Positions 9,065 through 18,507 of a stretch of DNA of 64,000 bases are shown here, in pieces (position 1 is the stretch's first letter; each line of letters opens with the position of its first letter). The position numbers and the translations under genes are program-made. Below the pieces are notes generated by a model. It had not been told where the DNA came from and searched no databases. It saw nothing but the letters and a program-made list of their open reading frames with translations. This stretch comes from Paracoccus alcaliphilus (GTDB lineage Bacteria; Pseudomonadota; Alphaproteobacteria; Rhodobacterales; Rhodobacteraceae), in NCBI RefSeq assembly GCF_028553725.1, contig NZ_CP067124.1, forward strand, positions 3,493,426 through 3,557,425, written 5' to 3'.

Positions 9065-9714
9065 GACGACAGCCGGAACAGATCGACGAACTGCTGCGCG
9101 GCACAGGTATCGCCGTCGATTTCGACCACCCAGCCTTCGGCCAGATCGCGCAGCGGCATCGGCCCATAGACCGCGATAGCCAGATTGTTGCCGTCGCCCC
9201 GCAGCACGAAATCCGCCGTCATGTCGCTGACAGCTTCGGGGCGCAGGATGCCGTCACCGTTCAGCCGCAGCAGGAAGGCCTCATGCCCGCAGCGAAAGCC
9301 CGCCGCGACGGTCCGGCCCCGCGCCGCCGCGGTGTCGATCATCACGGTCATCGAGATCATCAGCGCCGTCGGACTGATGAATCGGCGTGGATCATGGCCG
9401 GGATGGGACGCGCCCCAGCGGCACATCGCCTGCAACACCGGCAGCAGCCCGCGCCCGGATTCGGTCAGCCCATAGGCGCCCAGATTGGCGTCATGCTGCA
9501 CGACGCCCGCATGAACCAATTGCCCCAGCCGCTGCGTCAGCACCCCGGGGGTGATCCCCGGCAGCCCGGTTCGGATGGCCTGAAACCGCTTTGCCGTCAG
9601 CATCAGTTCACGCACCACCAGCAGCGCCCAACGGTCGCCCACCACGTTCAGCGCATGGGCGACAAGGCACCCCTCGTCATAGCGGATCCGCGTCATTTCG
9701 CCTGTCTTGGTCAT
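9061..9714 (-). CDS. HxlR-family winged-helix regulator with C-terminal SCP2-like domain
   Basis: HxlR proteins are dimeric winged-helix regulators, often sensing aldehydes, quinones or disulfide stress. Residues 10-105 carry the domain (CLVAHALNVVGDRWALLVVRELM...RFQAIRTGLPGITPGVLTQRL...YGLTESGRGLLPVL). The N-terminal Cys of the YDEGCLVAHAL motif is where YodB/HypR-type members carry their redox cysteine. Residues 125-217 look like a sterol-carrier-type ligand pocket seen in longer HxlR members. It is divergent from the DUF1428-VOC-GST-hydrolase operon, with paired direct repeats between the starts, so it most likely regulates that operon. Confidence 0.88.
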   Translation of the reverse strand: MTKTGEMTRIRYDEGCLVAHALNVVGDRWALLVVRELMLTAKRFQAIRTGLPGITPGVLTQRLGQLVHAGVVQHDANLGAYGLTESGRGLLPVLQAMCRWGASHPGHDPRRFISPTALMISMTVMIDTAAARGRTVAAGFRCGHEAFLLRLNGDGILRPEAVSDMTADFVLRGDGNNLAIAVYGPMPLRDLAEGWVVEIDGDTCAAQQFVDLFRLSS

Positions 9715-9715
9715 A

Positions 9716-9745
9716 TTTTCATACTATCAGTTGCTTTTTCATACT
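9716..9745. promoter_or_regulatory. two direct repeats, probable HxlR operator
   Basis: TTTTCATACT occurs exactly at 9716-9725 and again at 9736-9745, centre to centre 20 bases, about two helical turns. On the other strand this reads AGTATGAAAA twice. The repeats lie immediately upstream of the hxlR-type start and about 60 bases before the divergent operon, so a bound dimer pair could repress both. The repeats are seen directly; the regulator assignment is inferred from position. Confidence 0.6.
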
Positions 9746-9804
9746 GCAAGAGTCATGCTCCGATTCGGAGGGACGATTCCGATCACATCCTCAGGGAGGC
9801 TGAG

Positions 9805-10524
9805 ATGACCTATTACAGCGGCTTTGTGGCTGCGGTGCCGACAGCGAACCGGCAGGCCTATATCGACCACGCGACGCAATCCTGGCCGATCTTCCAGAAA
9901 CGCGGCGCAACCCGGATGGTCGAGTGCTGGGGCGAAGATGTCACCCGGGGCAAGCAGACCGACTTTTACCGCGCGACCGGGGCCAGTGACGACGAAACCC
10001 CGGTCTTTTCATGGATCGAATGGCCGGATCGCGAAACCTGCGACAAGGCTTGGGCCGACATGATGGCCGATCCCGACATGCAGCAGATGCCGGACATGCC
10101 GTTCGACGGGATGCGGATGTTCTGGGGCGGCTTCTCGCCCATCGTCACCGAGGGCGAAAGCCGGCCCGGCAGCTATGTTCAGGGTTTCGTGCTGGCGGCC
10201 CCGGCGGACAGGAAACAGGCCTATATCGACATGGCCCGCAGCGCGACCGAGATGTTCGCCCGCCTTGGCGCCACCCATCAGATCGAATGTTGGGGCGAGG
10301 ATGTGCCCCACGGCAAGGTGACCGATTTCTATCGCGCGACCGACGCGAAAGAGGGCGAGGTGCCGTTGTTTTCGTGGATCGAATGGCCCGACCGGGAAAC
10401 CTGCGACAAGGCCGCCAAACAGATGGAGGCCGAGATGGAAAGCATGGAAATGCCGACCGAGATGCCCTTTGACGGGATGCGCATGTTCTGGGGCGGCTTC
10501 ACCCCCATCGTTGACAAGAATTGA
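9805..10524 (+). CDS. tandem DUF1428 protein
   Basis: Two DUF1428 (ferredoxin-like, dimeric alpha/beta barrel) copies are fused in 239 residues: about 3-118 starting YSGFVAAVPTANRQAYIDHA, and about 125-239 starting VQGFVLAAPADRKQAYIDMA. Both contain ECWGEDV, FSWIEWPDRETCDKA and MPFDGMRMFWGGF. DUF1428 proteins are normally single-copy and about 120 residues long, so this is a head-to-tail duplication that would make an intramolecular dimer. Function is unknown for the family. The ATG follows CAGGGAGGC. It leads an operon with a VOC protein (9 bases on), a GST and an alpha/beta hydrolase, all probably under HxlR control. Confidence 0.88.
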   Translation: MTYYSGFVAAVPTANRQAYIDHATQSWPIFQKRGATRMVECWGEDVTRGKQTDFYRATGASDDETPVFSWIEWPDRETCDKAWADMMADPDMQQMPDMPFDGMRMFWGGFSPIVTEGESRPGSYVQGFVLAAPADRKQAYIDMARSATEMFARLGATHQIECWGEDVPHGKVTDFYRATDAKEGEVPLFSWIEWPDRETCDKAAKQMEAEMESMEMPTEMPFDGMRMFWGGFTPIVDKN

Positions 10525-10533
10525 GAGGACAGG

Positions 10534-11316
10534 ATGACCCATCACGGCCTGCCCGTCTGGTATGAACTCAGCACCTCGAAAGGTGCCCTTGCCGATGCCG
10601 GGGCGTTCTATGCCCGCGTCCTTGACTGGTCCGTCAATGATGCCGGGATGGAGGGCTTTACCTATCACCTTGCCACCGCCGGTGGCGACATGGTCGCCGG
10701 GCTGATGGAGATCCCTGATTTCGTCGGACAGATGCCGCCCGCATGGCTGACCTATTTCGGCGTCACCGATGCCGACCGGGTGGCGGATCAGATCCTTGCG
10801 GCGGGCGGCACCATCCATCGTCCGCCCACCGACATCCCCGGCACCGGCCGCTTTGCCGTCGCCGCCGATCCGCAGGGCGCGGGCTTTGGCATCCTTCAGC
10901 CCCTGCCGATGCCCGAGGGTCAGGGCGGCAATGCCTTCGACCAGTCCCGCCCCGGACATGGCAACTGGAACGAGCTCAACTCGACCGACCCCGATGCCGG
11001 GTTCGACTTCTATTCCACCCTGTTCGGCTGGCAGAAGTCTCAGGCGATGGATATGGGCGAGATGGGCACCTATCAGCTGTTCAGCCATGACGGCGCCGAT
11101 ATCGGCGCGGTGATGGGTCTGGGCGATTCGCCTGTGCCTCACTGGCTGACCTATTTCGGCGTGACCGACATCGACAGCGCCATCCGGCGGCTGGACGAGG
11201 CGGGCGGCAAGCTGCATCACGGCCCCATTCAGGTGCCCGGTGACGCATGGATCGCCGTCGCCACCGATCCGCAGGGCGCATGGTTCGCCATGGTCGGCCC
11301 AAGGGGCACGGCATGA
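10534..11316 (+). CDS. double-domain VOC (glyoxalase/bleomycin-resistance superfamily) protein
   Basis: 260 residues with two VOC modules. The first opens VWYELSTSKGALADAGAFYARVLDW (about 5-125), and the second opens WNELNSTDPDAGFDFYSTLFGW (about 143-260). Both have the PPAWLTYFGV / VPHWLTYFGV strand and a closing FAVAADPQGAGFGI / IAVATDPQGAWFAM strand. The His/Glu metal ligands of true glyoxalase I are not obvious, so it may be a binding or dioxygenase-like VOC rather than GloA. It starts nine bases after the DUF1428 gene and overlaps the next gene by ATGA, so the genes are translationally coupled. Confidence 0.88.
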   Translation: MTHHGLPVWYELSTSKGALADAGAFYARVLDWSVNDAGMEGFTYHLATAGGDMVAGLMEIPDFVGQMPPAWLTYFGVTDADRVADQILAAGGTIHRPPTDIPGTGRFAVAADPQGAGFGILQPLPMPEGQGGNAFDQSRPGHGNWNELNSTDPDAGFDFYSTLFGWQKSQAMDMGEMGTYQLFSHDGADIGAVMGLGDSPVPHWLTYFGVTDIDSAIRRLDEAGGKLHHGPIQVPGDAWIAVATDPQGAWFAMVGPRGTA

Positions 11317-11963
11317 CGCTGATTCTGACCACATATGACTGGGTGCCCGAGTTTCCCCGCGGCTATGTGCGCGATCTGCGCATCCGCTGGCTGCTGGAAG
11401 AGATCGGGCGACCCTATCAGGTGGACACCGTGCCCCTGCGCGAAAAATCGGCGGCGCATATCGCCCGTCAGCCTTTCGCGCAGGTGCCGATGATCCTCGA
11501 CGGCGATCTGTCGCTGTTCGAATCCGGTGCCATCCTGCTCTATCTGGCCGAGGGCAGCGCCTTGCTGCCAAAGGGGCAGGATCACCCCCGCACCGTGCAA
11601 TGGCTGATCGCGGCGCTGAACAGTATCGAGCCCGGCGCGCTGGCCTGGATCGTGGCGAAGTTCTTCGACAAGGACGACGTCACGGCCGCCCGACGGGAAA
11701 GCTTTCTGCACGAACGTCTGGCGCAATTGCAGGAGGCGCTGAAGGATCGCGACTGGCTGGTGGGCGACGGATTTACCGTGGCCGATCTGTTGATGTCCGA
11801 CATTCTGCGCATCCCGGCCGAATCCGGCCTGCTGGACGATCTGCCGCAACTGGCCGCCTATCTGGAACGCGCGACGGACCGGCCCGCGTTCCGCAAGGCG
11901 CTGGCCGATCAGATGGCGCATTGGCAGGCGGCGGATGAACGACATAAGGGCGCACCCGAATGA
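11313..11963 (+). CDS. glutathione S-transferase family protein
   Basis: 216 residues. The N-terminal thioredoxin-like domain (about 1-80) has LRIRWLLEEIGRPYQVDTVPL and FAQVPMILDGDLSLFESGAILLYLAE, the cis-Pro and Glu-Ser glutathione-binding motif. An all-helical C-terminal domain follows, with DWLVGDGFTVADLLMSDIL (the N-capping box Asp). Start chosen at the ATG overlapping the VOC stop codon (ATGA); longer in-frame extensions lie inside the VOC gene. A GST beside a glyoxalase-like gene and a hydrolase suggests conjugation or isomerisation of an electrophile, but the substrate cannot be inferred. Confidence 0.92.
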   Translation: MTLILTTYDWVPEFPRGYVRDLRIRWLLEEIGRPYQVDTVPLREKSAAHIARQPFAQVPMILDGDLSLFESGAILLYLAEGSALLPKGQDHPRTVQWLIAALNSIEPGALAWIVAKFFDKDDVTAARRESFLHERLAQLQEALKDRDWLVGDGFTVADLLMSDILRIPAESGLLDDLPQLAAYLERATDRPAFRKALADQMAHWQAADERHKGAPE

Positions 11964-12808
11964 GGCCGCTGCTGCTGTTGGCCCTTGCCGCGCTGCCCGC
12001 CACGGCGCTGGCCGACATCATCGAGGTTGACGCGCACCCGGTCTGGTACGAGGTGCATGGCGACCTGACGCCGGATCAGCCGCCGATCCTGCTGCTGCAT
12101 GGCGGCGCGATGAATACCGCGCTGACATGGGCGGACCTGATCCCGGTGCTGTCGCAGGACCGCGCCGTCATCGGCATCGACCAGCAGGGCCACGGCCGCA
12201 CCGCCGATCGCGACCAGCCGATCACGATGGACAGCATGCGCCGCGATACCCTGGCGGTGCTGGACGCGCTGCAGGTCGATTCGGCGCATGTGGTCGGCTT
12301 TTCGATGGGCGGGATGCTGGGCTATGATCTGGCGGTTCATGCGCCGGATCGCGTCGCCTCGCTGAACGCGATTTCCGCCGCGCAAAGCAATGACGGCATG
12401 CATCCCGGTCTGGTCGCCGCGAACCGCGATCCCGGCCAGCTGCCCGATGCCGAAACGCTGGCGCTGCTGCCCTCGCCCTGGGACATGCTGGCAATGCGCC
12501 AAAGCTGGATGGAGCAGAACCCCGACGCCCCCGACGGCATGACTAAGGTGCTGACCAAACTGGGCCGTTTCATCGCCTCGGACTGGGGCTGGAGCGATGA
12601 GGAACTGGTCGCCATCACCGCCCCCACCCAGATCCTGCTGGGCGACAGCGATTTCCTGCCGCCCGAACATGGCGCGCATCTGGCAGCTTTGATTCCCGAT
12701 GCATGGCTGGCGGTACTGCCCGACACCACGCATCTGAACATCATCCACCGGCCCGAACTGCCCGACCTGCTGATCGCCCGCATCAAGGCGGCCGAGGCCG
12801 GTCAATGA
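11960..12808 (+). CDS. exported alpha/beta-fold hydrolase
   Basis: 282 residues with an N-terminal signal peptide ([19 protein letters not shown]). An alpha/beta hydrolase core follows: [11 protein letters not shown] (oxyanion hole), [13 protein letters not shown] (Ser nucleophile elbow near residue 115), [13 protein letters not shown] (acid) and LPDTTHLNI (catalytic His near 260). It is the last gene of the DUF1428-VOC-GST operon, coupled by ATGA to the GST. Export to the periplasm is notable beside cytosolic partners. Esterase, lactonase or haloperoxidase-like activity are all possible; the ester or lactone substrate is not identifiable. Confidence 0.9.
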   Translation: MRPLLLLALAALPATALADIIEVDAHPVWYEVHGDLTPDQPPILLLHGGAMNTALTWADLIPVLSQDRAVIGIDQQGHGRTADRDQPITMDSMRRDTLAVLDALQVDSAHVVGFSMGGMLGYDLAVHAPDRVASLNAISAAQSNDGMHPGLVAANRDPGQLPDAETLALLPSPWDMLAMRQSWMEQNPDAPDGMTKVLTKLGRFIASDWGWSDEELVAITAPTQILLGDSDFLPPEHGAHLAALIPDAWLAVLPDTTHLNIIHRPELPDLLIARIKAAEAGQ

Positions 12809-12884
12809 TCGCATTTCGCGCCGCGTCTCTTGGCCTTTCCGCGTCATTTCGCTAATCCATCCCCAAGCAAGGGGATCAGCCGAC

Positions 12885-15800
12885 ATGACGATGGACAAAA
12901 GCTTTGACGCCAAGGCCGCCGAGGCCCGGATCAGCGCCGAATGGGAACAGACGGGCGCCTTCGCCGCCGGGGCCAATGCCTCGCGGTCCGAAACCTTCAC
13001 GGTGATGATCCCGCCGCCCAACGTCACCGGCAGCCTGCATATCGGCCATGCCTTCAACAATACGCTTCAGGACATCCTTGTCCGCTGGCACCGGATGCGC
13101 GGCTTCGACACCTTGTGGCAGCCCGGTCAGGACCATGCGGGCATCGCCACCCAGATGGTCGTCGAACGGCAGATGGCCGAGCGGCAGGAACCGAACCGGC
13201 GCGAGATCGGGCGCGAGGCGTTTCAGGCCAAGATCTGGGACTGGAAACGGGAATCCGGCGACACCATCATCAACCAGTTGAAACGCCTTGGCGCGTCCTG
13301 CGACTGGTCGCGCAATGCCTTTACCATGTCCGGCGCGCCGGGTGCGCCCGCGGGCGAAGAGGGCAATTTCCACGACGCCGTGATCCGGGTCTTTGTGGAA
13401 CTCTATGACAAGGGCATCATCTATCGCGGCAAGCGGCTGGTGAACTGGGACCCGCATTTCGAGACCGCGATCAGCGATCTGGAAGTCGAGAACCGCGAGA
13501 CCCCCGGCCATATGTGGCATTTCAAATACCCGCTGGCGGGCGGCGAGACCTATGAATATGTCGAACGCGACGAGGACGGCAACGTCACCCTGCGCGAGAC
13601 GCGCGACTATATCAGCATCGCGACGACCCGGCCTGAAACCATGCTGGGCGATGGCGCGGTGGCGGTGCATCCCGATGATCCGCGCTATGCCCCGATCATC
13701 GGCAAGCTGTGCGAAATTCCGGTGGGACCGAAGGAACATCGCCGCCTGATCCCGATCATCACCGACGAATATCCCGACCCCGATTTCGGCAGTGGCGCGG
13801 TCAAGATCACCGGCGCGCATGACTTCAACGACTATGGCGTGGCGACGCGCAACGGCATCCCGCTTTATGCGCTGATGGATGGCAAGGGCGCGATGCGCGC
13901 CGACGGGCTGTCCTATGCCGACAGCGCCGAGATCGCCACCCGCGCCGCAAGGGGCGAGGATGTGGGCGACGTCTCGAACGTCAACCTCGTGCCCGAGGAT
14001 CTGCGCGGGCTGGACCGGTTCGAAGCCCGCAAGCGGGTGATCGAACAGATCGGTGCCGAGGGGCTGGCGGTCACTTATCTGCACAAGGAAATCGAACCCG
14101 AAACCGGGGCCGAGCATCTGGAACGCCGCCCGCTGGTGGATGCCAAGCCGATCATGCAGCCCTTCGGCGACCGTTCCGGCGTGGTGATCGAGCCGATGCT
14201 GACCGATCAGTGGTTCGTGGACACGGCACGGATCGTCGGCCCGGCGCTGGACGCGGTGCGCGATGGGCGCACGAAAATCCTGCCCGAGCAGCATCAGAAG
14301 GTCTATTTCCACTGGCTGGAGAATATCGAGCCGTGGACGATCAGCCGCCAGCTGTGGTGGGGCCATCAGATTCCGGTGTGGTATGGTCTTGACCTGTCGC
14401 TGGAAGGTCAGGTCGATGACGACCATGACGGCGCGCTGGATGAGGTCGAGATCTTTGCCCTGCTGGAGGAAGGTCTGGTCCATCGCGATCAGATCCACCG
14501 CGCCGCCACCAGCTTCGAGGAGGTGCGCGAGAACTTCCGCGACATGATCGCCGGGCTGCCGCAACCGCTGGAAATCGCCCGGGTGATCGAGGTGGCCGAC
14601 CGCGATGCCGCCATCGACGCCTTCGCGCAGGGGCTGGCGGATTACAACCTGTCGCAGGACCCGACCCGGCTGGTCTATCCGGTCTGGCGCGACCCGGATG
14701 TGCTGGATACCTGGTTCTCGTCCGGCCTGTGGCCCATCGGCACATTGGGCTGGCCTGCGGATACCGAAGAGCTGCGCAAGTATTTCCCGACCGATGTTCT
14801 GGTCACCGGCTTTGACATCATCTTCTTCTGGGTGGCCCGGATGATGATGATGCAACTGGCCGTGGTCGATCAGGTGCCCTTTCACACCGTCTATGTCCAC
14901 GGGCTGGTGCGCGACGAGAAGGGCGCGAAGATGTCCAAGTCCAAGGGCAATGTCATCGACCCGCTGACCCTGATCGACGATTTCGGCGCCGACGCGCTGC
15001 GCATGACGCTGACCAGCATGGCGGCAATGGGCCGCGACCCCAAGCTGGGCCCGCGGCATGTCGAGAGCTTCCGCAACTTCGTCACCAAGATCTGGAACGC
15101 CACCCGCTTTGCCGAGATGAACGGCGTCCGCGGTGGCGGCGCGCGGCCCGAGCCCGCCCATACGGTCAACCGCTGGATCATCGGCGAGGTGGCGCGGATT
15201 CGCATGGCGACGGACGAGGCGCTGGAGACATACCGCTTCAACGACGCGGCGACCGGGCTTTATGCCTTTGTCTGGGGCAAGGTCTGCGACTGGTATGTGG
15301 AATTCGCCAAGCCGCTGTTCGATGGCGAACATGCGGACGAGACCCGCGCCACGATGGGCTGGGTTCTGGATCAGTGCTATCTGATGCTGCATCCGGTCAT
15401 GCCCTTCGTGACCGAGGAATTGTGGCGGCTGACCGGCGACCGGGCGAAGATGCTGGTGCATGGCGACTGGCCGGCCTATGGCGCGGAACTGATCGACGCC
15501 GGGGCCGACCGGCAGATGAACTGGGTGATCTCGCTGATCGAGGCGGTGCGTTCCGCCCGCGCGCAGATGGGGGTTCCGGCGGGCGCGAAGCTGGACCTGA
15601 TCGTGACCGAGGCCGACGCGGCGGCGCACGCGGCACTGGCCGCCAACAGCCCGCTGATCGAGCATCTGGCGCGGGTGAACGCCCCCGTGGACGGCACCGC
15701 GGGCAAGGGAATGATCTCTGTCGCGGCGCAGGGCGCATCATTCGCGCTGCCCATCGGTGACGTGATCGATGCGGCGGCGGAAACGGCGCGGTTGCAGAAA

Positions 15801-15974
15801 TCGCTTGGCAAGGCGGAAAAGGATGCCGAGGGGCTGCGCAAGCGGCTGGGCAATCCGAAATTCGTCGAGAATGCCGAAGCCGAGGTGATCGAGGAAACCC
15901 GCGCGAAACTGGTGGCGCTGGAGGATGACGTGACCCGTGTCAGGGCGGCACTGGCGCAGCTGGCGGCGATGTGA
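12885..15974 (+). CDS. valS: valyl-tRNA synthetase
   Basis: A class Ia synthetase charging tRNA-Val, with editing of Thr. [15 protein letters not shown] (HIGH signature, residues 41-55) and [15 protein letters not shown] (KMSKS) are both intact. [21 protein letters not shown] marks the CP1 editing domain. A C-terminal coiled coil ([21 protein letters not shown]...) binds the tRNA corner. At 1029 residues it is about 75 longer than the E. coli enzyme. The main surplus lies between [11 protein letters not shown] and [18 protein letters not shown] (about residues 502-605), where an acidic, helical insert replaces a short loop. The ATG follows AAGGGGATCAGCCGAC. Confidence 0.98.
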   Translation: MTMDKSFDAKAAEARISAEWEQTGAFAAGANASRSETFTVMIPPPNVTGSLHIGHAFNNTLQDILVRWHRMRGFDTLWQPGQDHAGIATQMVVERQMAERQEPNRREIGREAFQAKIWDWKRESGDTIINQLKRLGASCDWSRNAFTMSGAPGAPAGEEGNFHDAVIRVFVELYDKGIIYRGKRLVNWDPHFETAISDLEVENRETPGHMWHFKYPLAGGETYEYVERDEDGNVTLRETRDYISIATTRPETMLGDGAVAVHPDDPRYAPIIGKLCEIPVGPKEHRRLIPIITDEYPDPDFGSGAVKITGAHDFNDYGVATRNGIPLYALMDGKGAMRADGLSYADSAEIATRAARGEDVGDVSNVNLVPEDLRGLDRFEARKRVIEQIGAEGLAVTYLHKEIEPETGAEHLERRPLVDAKPIMQPFGDRSGVVIEPMLTDQWFVDTARIVGPALDAVRDGRTKILPEQHQKVYFHWLENIEPWTISRQLWWGHQIPVWYGLDLSLEGQVDDDHDGALDEVEIFALLEEGLVHRDQIHRAATSFEEVRENFRDMIAGLPQPLEIARVIEVADRDAAIDAFAQGLADYNLSQDPTRLVYPVWRDPDVLDTWFSSGLWPIGTLGWPADTEELRKYFPTDVLVTGFDIIFFWVARMMMMQLAVVDQVPFHTVYVHGLVRDEKGAKMSKSKGNVIDPLTLIDDFGADALRMTLTSMAAMGRDPKLGPRHVESFRNFVTKIWNATRFAEMNGVRGGGARPEPAHTVNRWIIGEVARIRMATDEALETYRFNDAATGLYAFVWGKVCDWYVEFAKPLFDGEHADETRATMGWVLDQCYLMLHPVMPFVTEELWRLTGDRAKMLVHGDWPAYGAELIDAGADRQMNWVISLIEAVRSARAQMGVPAGAKLDLIVTEADAAAHAALAANSPLIEHLARVNAPVDGTAGKGMISVAAQGASFALPIGDVIDAAAETARLQKSLGKAEKDAEGLRKRLGNPKFVENAEAEVIEETRAKLVALEDDVTRVRAALAQLAAM

Positions 15975-15989
15975 GCCTTTGCCGATGGG

Positions 15990-16015
15990 GGCACCCGGCG
16001 GTGATCGCGGGTGCC
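15990..16015. terminator. hairpin between convergent valS and aminotransferase gene
   Basis: GGCACCCG (15990-15997) pairs perfectly with CGGGTGCC (16008-16015) across a ten-base loop. It sits between two convergent stops and could terminate both directions. No T-run follows, so intrinsic termination is uncertain. It may instead be the hairpin part of the dispersed repeat that follows. Confidence 0.4.
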
Positions 16016-16023
16016 TCCGGCGG

Positions 16024-16044
16024 GGATATTTGGGCACCAAAGAT
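16024..16044 (+). repeat. dispersed intergenic repeat, GGATATTT...CACCAAAGAT core (copy 1)
   Basis: The core GGATATTTG-GG-CACCAAAGAT recurs almost exactly at 42857-42877, inverted at 42909-42929, and more loosely inverted at 46026-46046. It always lies between genes and beside a GC-rich hairpin. From memory, similar GATATTT elements are widespread in Rhodobacteraceae genomes; the function is unknown. Confidence 0.65.
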
Positions 16045-16055
16045 GGGGCGGCGCC

Positions 16056-17156
16056 TTAGAGGCGTAACAGGGCCTTGGGCAGGGCGGCGGCGAAAACCTC
16101 GAGTTCCGGGGGCGGGGCGCAGCTGACGCGGATGCAGCGGTTCAGGGGGGCGGTGCCGGGCATGCGGATGAAGACGCCCTCGGCCTCCAGCGCTTCGACC
16201 AGCGCGCGGGCGAAGGGGCCGTCGCGGCCGGTGTCGATGGCGACGAAGTTGGTGGCGGATGGCAGGGCGGTGAGGCCGTTATCCGTGGCGATGGCCGCGA
16301 TGCGGGTGCGGGCCTGTGCCACCTGCGCAAGGGTGCGGGCCAGCCAGTCCTGATCCTGAAGCGCGGCCAACGCGCCCGCCTGCGCGATGCGGTTGACGCC
16401 GAAATGGTTGCGGACCCGGTCGAAGGCCGCGATCAGTTGCGGATGGCCGGTGGCATAGCCGATCCGCGCGCCCGCCAGCCCGTAGGCCTTGGAGAAGGTG
16501 CGCATGCGGATCACGCGCGGGTCGTCGGGGGCGATCTGCGAGATGGCCCCGGCCGGGGCGAATTCCAGATAGGCCTCGTCCAGCACCAGCAGGCAGCCGG
16601 GCGGCAGATCGTCCAGCATGGCGGCAATGTCGGTGCCCCTGATCCAGCTGCCCATCGGGTTGTCGGGATTGGCCAGATAGACCATGCGCGCGCCGTTTTC
16701 ATGTGCGGCCCGGGTCAGGGCGGCGGGATCCTCGGCATCGTCGCGATAGGGGACCTTGTGCAGCACCCCGCCGAAGCCCGTCACATGATAGTTGAAGGTC
16801 GGATAGGCGCCATCCGAGGTCACCACCACATCGCCGGGCGCGATCATCAGCCGGACGAGGTTGCCCAGAAGGCCGTCCACCCCCTCGCCCACGGTGATAT
16901 GATCGGCAGGCAGGTCCAGATGCGCGGCCAGCGCCTGTGTCAGATCGTGGCTGGTCGCATCGCCATATTGCCAGATATCAAGCACCGCCGCCTGCATCGC
17001 GGCCACCGCGCGCGGGCTGGGGCCGAAGCCGTTCTCATTCGCGCCCAGCCGGGCGGCGAAGGGCTGCCCAAGGCGACGTTGCAGGGTTTCCGGCCCGACG
17101 AAGGGAACGGTCGCGGGCAGGTTGGCGGGGATCGGGGCAAGGCGCAGGGTATCCAT
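16056..17156 (-). CDS. HisC-like PLP-dependent aminotransferase
   Basis: A fold-type I class II aminotransferase similar to histidinol-phosphate aminotransferase. It has RLGANENGFGPSPRAVAAM, WQYGDATSHDL, YLANPDNPMGSW, VLDEAYLEFAP and MRTFSKAYGLAGARIGYA (PLP lysine in SKAYGLAG). A closing RVSCAPPPELEVF takes the place of the HisC Arg motif. It is about 366 residues from the ATG at 17156 (MDTLRLAPIP). An in-frame ATG at 17168 is also possible, and longer starts run into cydX. With no his genes nearby, it may act on phenylalanine/tyrosine or another amine donor. It lies downstream of cydX on the same strand. Confidence 0.85.
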   Translation of the reverse strand: MDTLRLAPIPANLPATVPFVGPETLQRRLGQPFAARLGANENGFGPSPRAVAAMQAAVLDIWQYGDATSHDLTQALAAHLDLPADHITVGEGVDGLLGNLVRLMIAPGDVVVTSDGAYPTFNYHVTGFGGVLHKVPYRDDAEDPAALTRAAHENGARMVYLANPDNPMGSWIRGTDIAAMLDDLPPGCLLVLDEAYLEFAPAGAISQIAPDDPRVIRMRTFSKAYGLAGARIGYATGHPQLIAAFDRVRNHFGVNRIAQAGALAALQDQDWLARTLAQVAQARTRIAAIATDNGLTALPSATNFVAIDTGRDGPFARALVEALEAEGVFIRMPGTAPLNRCIRVSCAPPPELEVFAAALPKALLRL

Positions 17157-17196
17157 GACCCAAGCCATCCCCGATTTCAGCCCCTGCCGCAAGGGT

Positions 17197-17331
17197 TTAC
17201 AGCTCGTCGTTGCGGCGGTCCTGACGGCCCTCGAACAGGGCCCGATCCTCTTGCAGTTCCAGCCACATGGCGTTGACCACGGCAAACAGCGCCGCCAGCG
17301 GCAGGCCCAGCATCCATGCGAAATACCACAT
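17197..17331 (-). CDS. cydX: cytochrome bd oxidase small subunit CydX
   Basis: A 44-residue single-pass membrane protein starting MWYFAWMLGLPLAALFAVVN and ending in a charged tail with ELQEDRALFEGRQ. The MWYFAWxLG opening is the CydX/YbgT signature. In E. coli this subunit stabilises the haem b595/d site of CydAB. The ATG at 17331 has AAGGAGG eight bases upstream and lies 12 bases after the cydB stop, in operon order cydA-cydB-cydX. It is easily missed because of its size. Confidence 0.93.
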   Translation of the reverse strand: MWYFAWMLGLPLAALFAVVNAMWLELQEDRALFEGRQDRRNDEL

Positions 17332-17343
17332 CGGGTGCCTCCT

Positions 17344-18507
17344 TCAATATGAGTGGCTGTCGGGATCGGTGACCTGATCCTCGGTCACCTTGCCCCACAG
17401 AACCTTATAGACCCATGCCGTATAGGCCATGATCATCGGCAGAAAGATCGCCGTCGCCACCAGCATCACGAACAGCGTCTGATGCGAGGACGTGGCGGTC
17501 CAGACCGACAGCGAACTGTCGGGATGGGTGTTCGAGGGCAGAAGGAATGGAAAGATCGTCAGCCCCACCGACGAAATCATCCCGAAGATGCCCAGTTTCG
17601 ACCAGCCAAGCGGCGACAGCTCCCCTCCCGAACGCAGGGCGCGCCATGCCATCGCCGTGCCGATGAAGCCCAGCAGCGGGGCGATCACGATCCACGGACG
17701 TTCCCCATAAGCCGCAAGCCAGCTGCCGCCATGGACGACCTGCCATGCCAGCGGGTTCGACGGGCCATCGGGCGCAGGCGGCGTCACATAGGCGAAGCTG
17801 TCGATGCCGACCGCCAGCCAGATCCCGGCCAGCGCATAGCCCGCCAGCACCACCAGCGCCGCACGGCTGCCATAGAGGCGGGCGCGCGCGGCGATCGCGC
17901 CTTCGGTCTTGAGCACCAGCCAGCCCGCGCCATGCATGACCAGCATCGCCAGCGACACCACCCCGCACAGGATCGCGAAAGGCCGCAGCAACCCGAACAG
18001 CTTGCCGAATGCGCCGCCCTCATAGATCGCATGCAGGTCGGGGGTCAGGTGGAACGGCACGCCCAGCATGACATTGCCCACCGCCACCCCGAACAGCAGC
18101 GCCGGGGTGGCCCCGCTGAAGACCAGCACATTATCCCAGCGGCTGCGCCATTTCGGATCCTCGCGCTTGCTGCGGAACTTGAAGGCCACCGGGCGGAAGA
18201 TCAGCGCCGACAGGATCACGAACATCGCCAGATAGAAGCCCGAGAAACTGATCGCGTAAAGCGGCGGAAAGGCCGCGAAGATCGCGCCGCCGCCAAGGAT
18301 GAACCAGACCTGATTCCCCTCCCAGACCGGGCCCATGGTGTTGATGACCACGCGCCGCTCGGTATCGGTTTTCGCCACGAAGGGCAGCAGTGCCGCCGCC
18401 CCCATGTCGAAACCGTCGGTCAGCGCAAAGCCGATCAGCAGCACCCCCAGGATCAGCCACCAGATCAGCCGCAGCACCTCGAACGAGAGAAATTCGTGCA
18501 GGATCAT
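17344..18507 (-). CDS. cydB: cytochrome bd ubiquinol oxidase subunit II
   Basis: 387 residues, about nine transmembrane helices, inner membrane. The start FEVLRLIWWLILGVLLIGFALTDGFDMGAAAL is the CydB signature, and VFSGATPALLFGVAVGNVMLGVPFHLT and FPFLLPSNTHPDSSLSVWTATSSHQTL complete the family pattern. It pairs with CydA to form the high-affinity, proton-motive but non-pumping quinol oxidase used at low oxygen. Its ATG overlaps the cydA stop (ATGA), and cydX follows. The cydDC exporter genes usually found beside cydAB are not in the window. Confidence 0.97.
   Translation of the reverse strand: MILHEFLSFEVLRLIWWLILGVLLIGFALTDGFDMGAAALLPFVAKTDTERRVVINTMGPVWEGNQVWFILGGGAIFAAFPPLYAISFSGFYLAMFVILSALIFRPVAFKFRSKREDPKWRSRWDNVLVFSGATPALLFGVAVGNVMLGVPFHLTPDLHAIYEGGAFGKLFGLLRPFAILCGVVSLAMLVMHGAGWLVLKTEGAIAARARLYGSRAALVVLAGYALAGIWLAVGIDSFAYVTPPAPDGPSNPLAWQVVHGGSWLAAYGERPWIVIAPLLGFIGTAMAWRALRSGGELSPLGWSKLGIFGMISSVGLTIFPFLLPSNTHPDSSLSVWTATSSHQTLFVMLVATAIFLPMIMAYTAWVYKVLWGKVTEDQVTDPDSHSY

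Noticed and set aside
12876..15665. A 929-codon minus-strand frame opposite valS.
   Set aside because: It is antisense to a certain valS; its composition is that of a third-position GC shadow, with no known motif.
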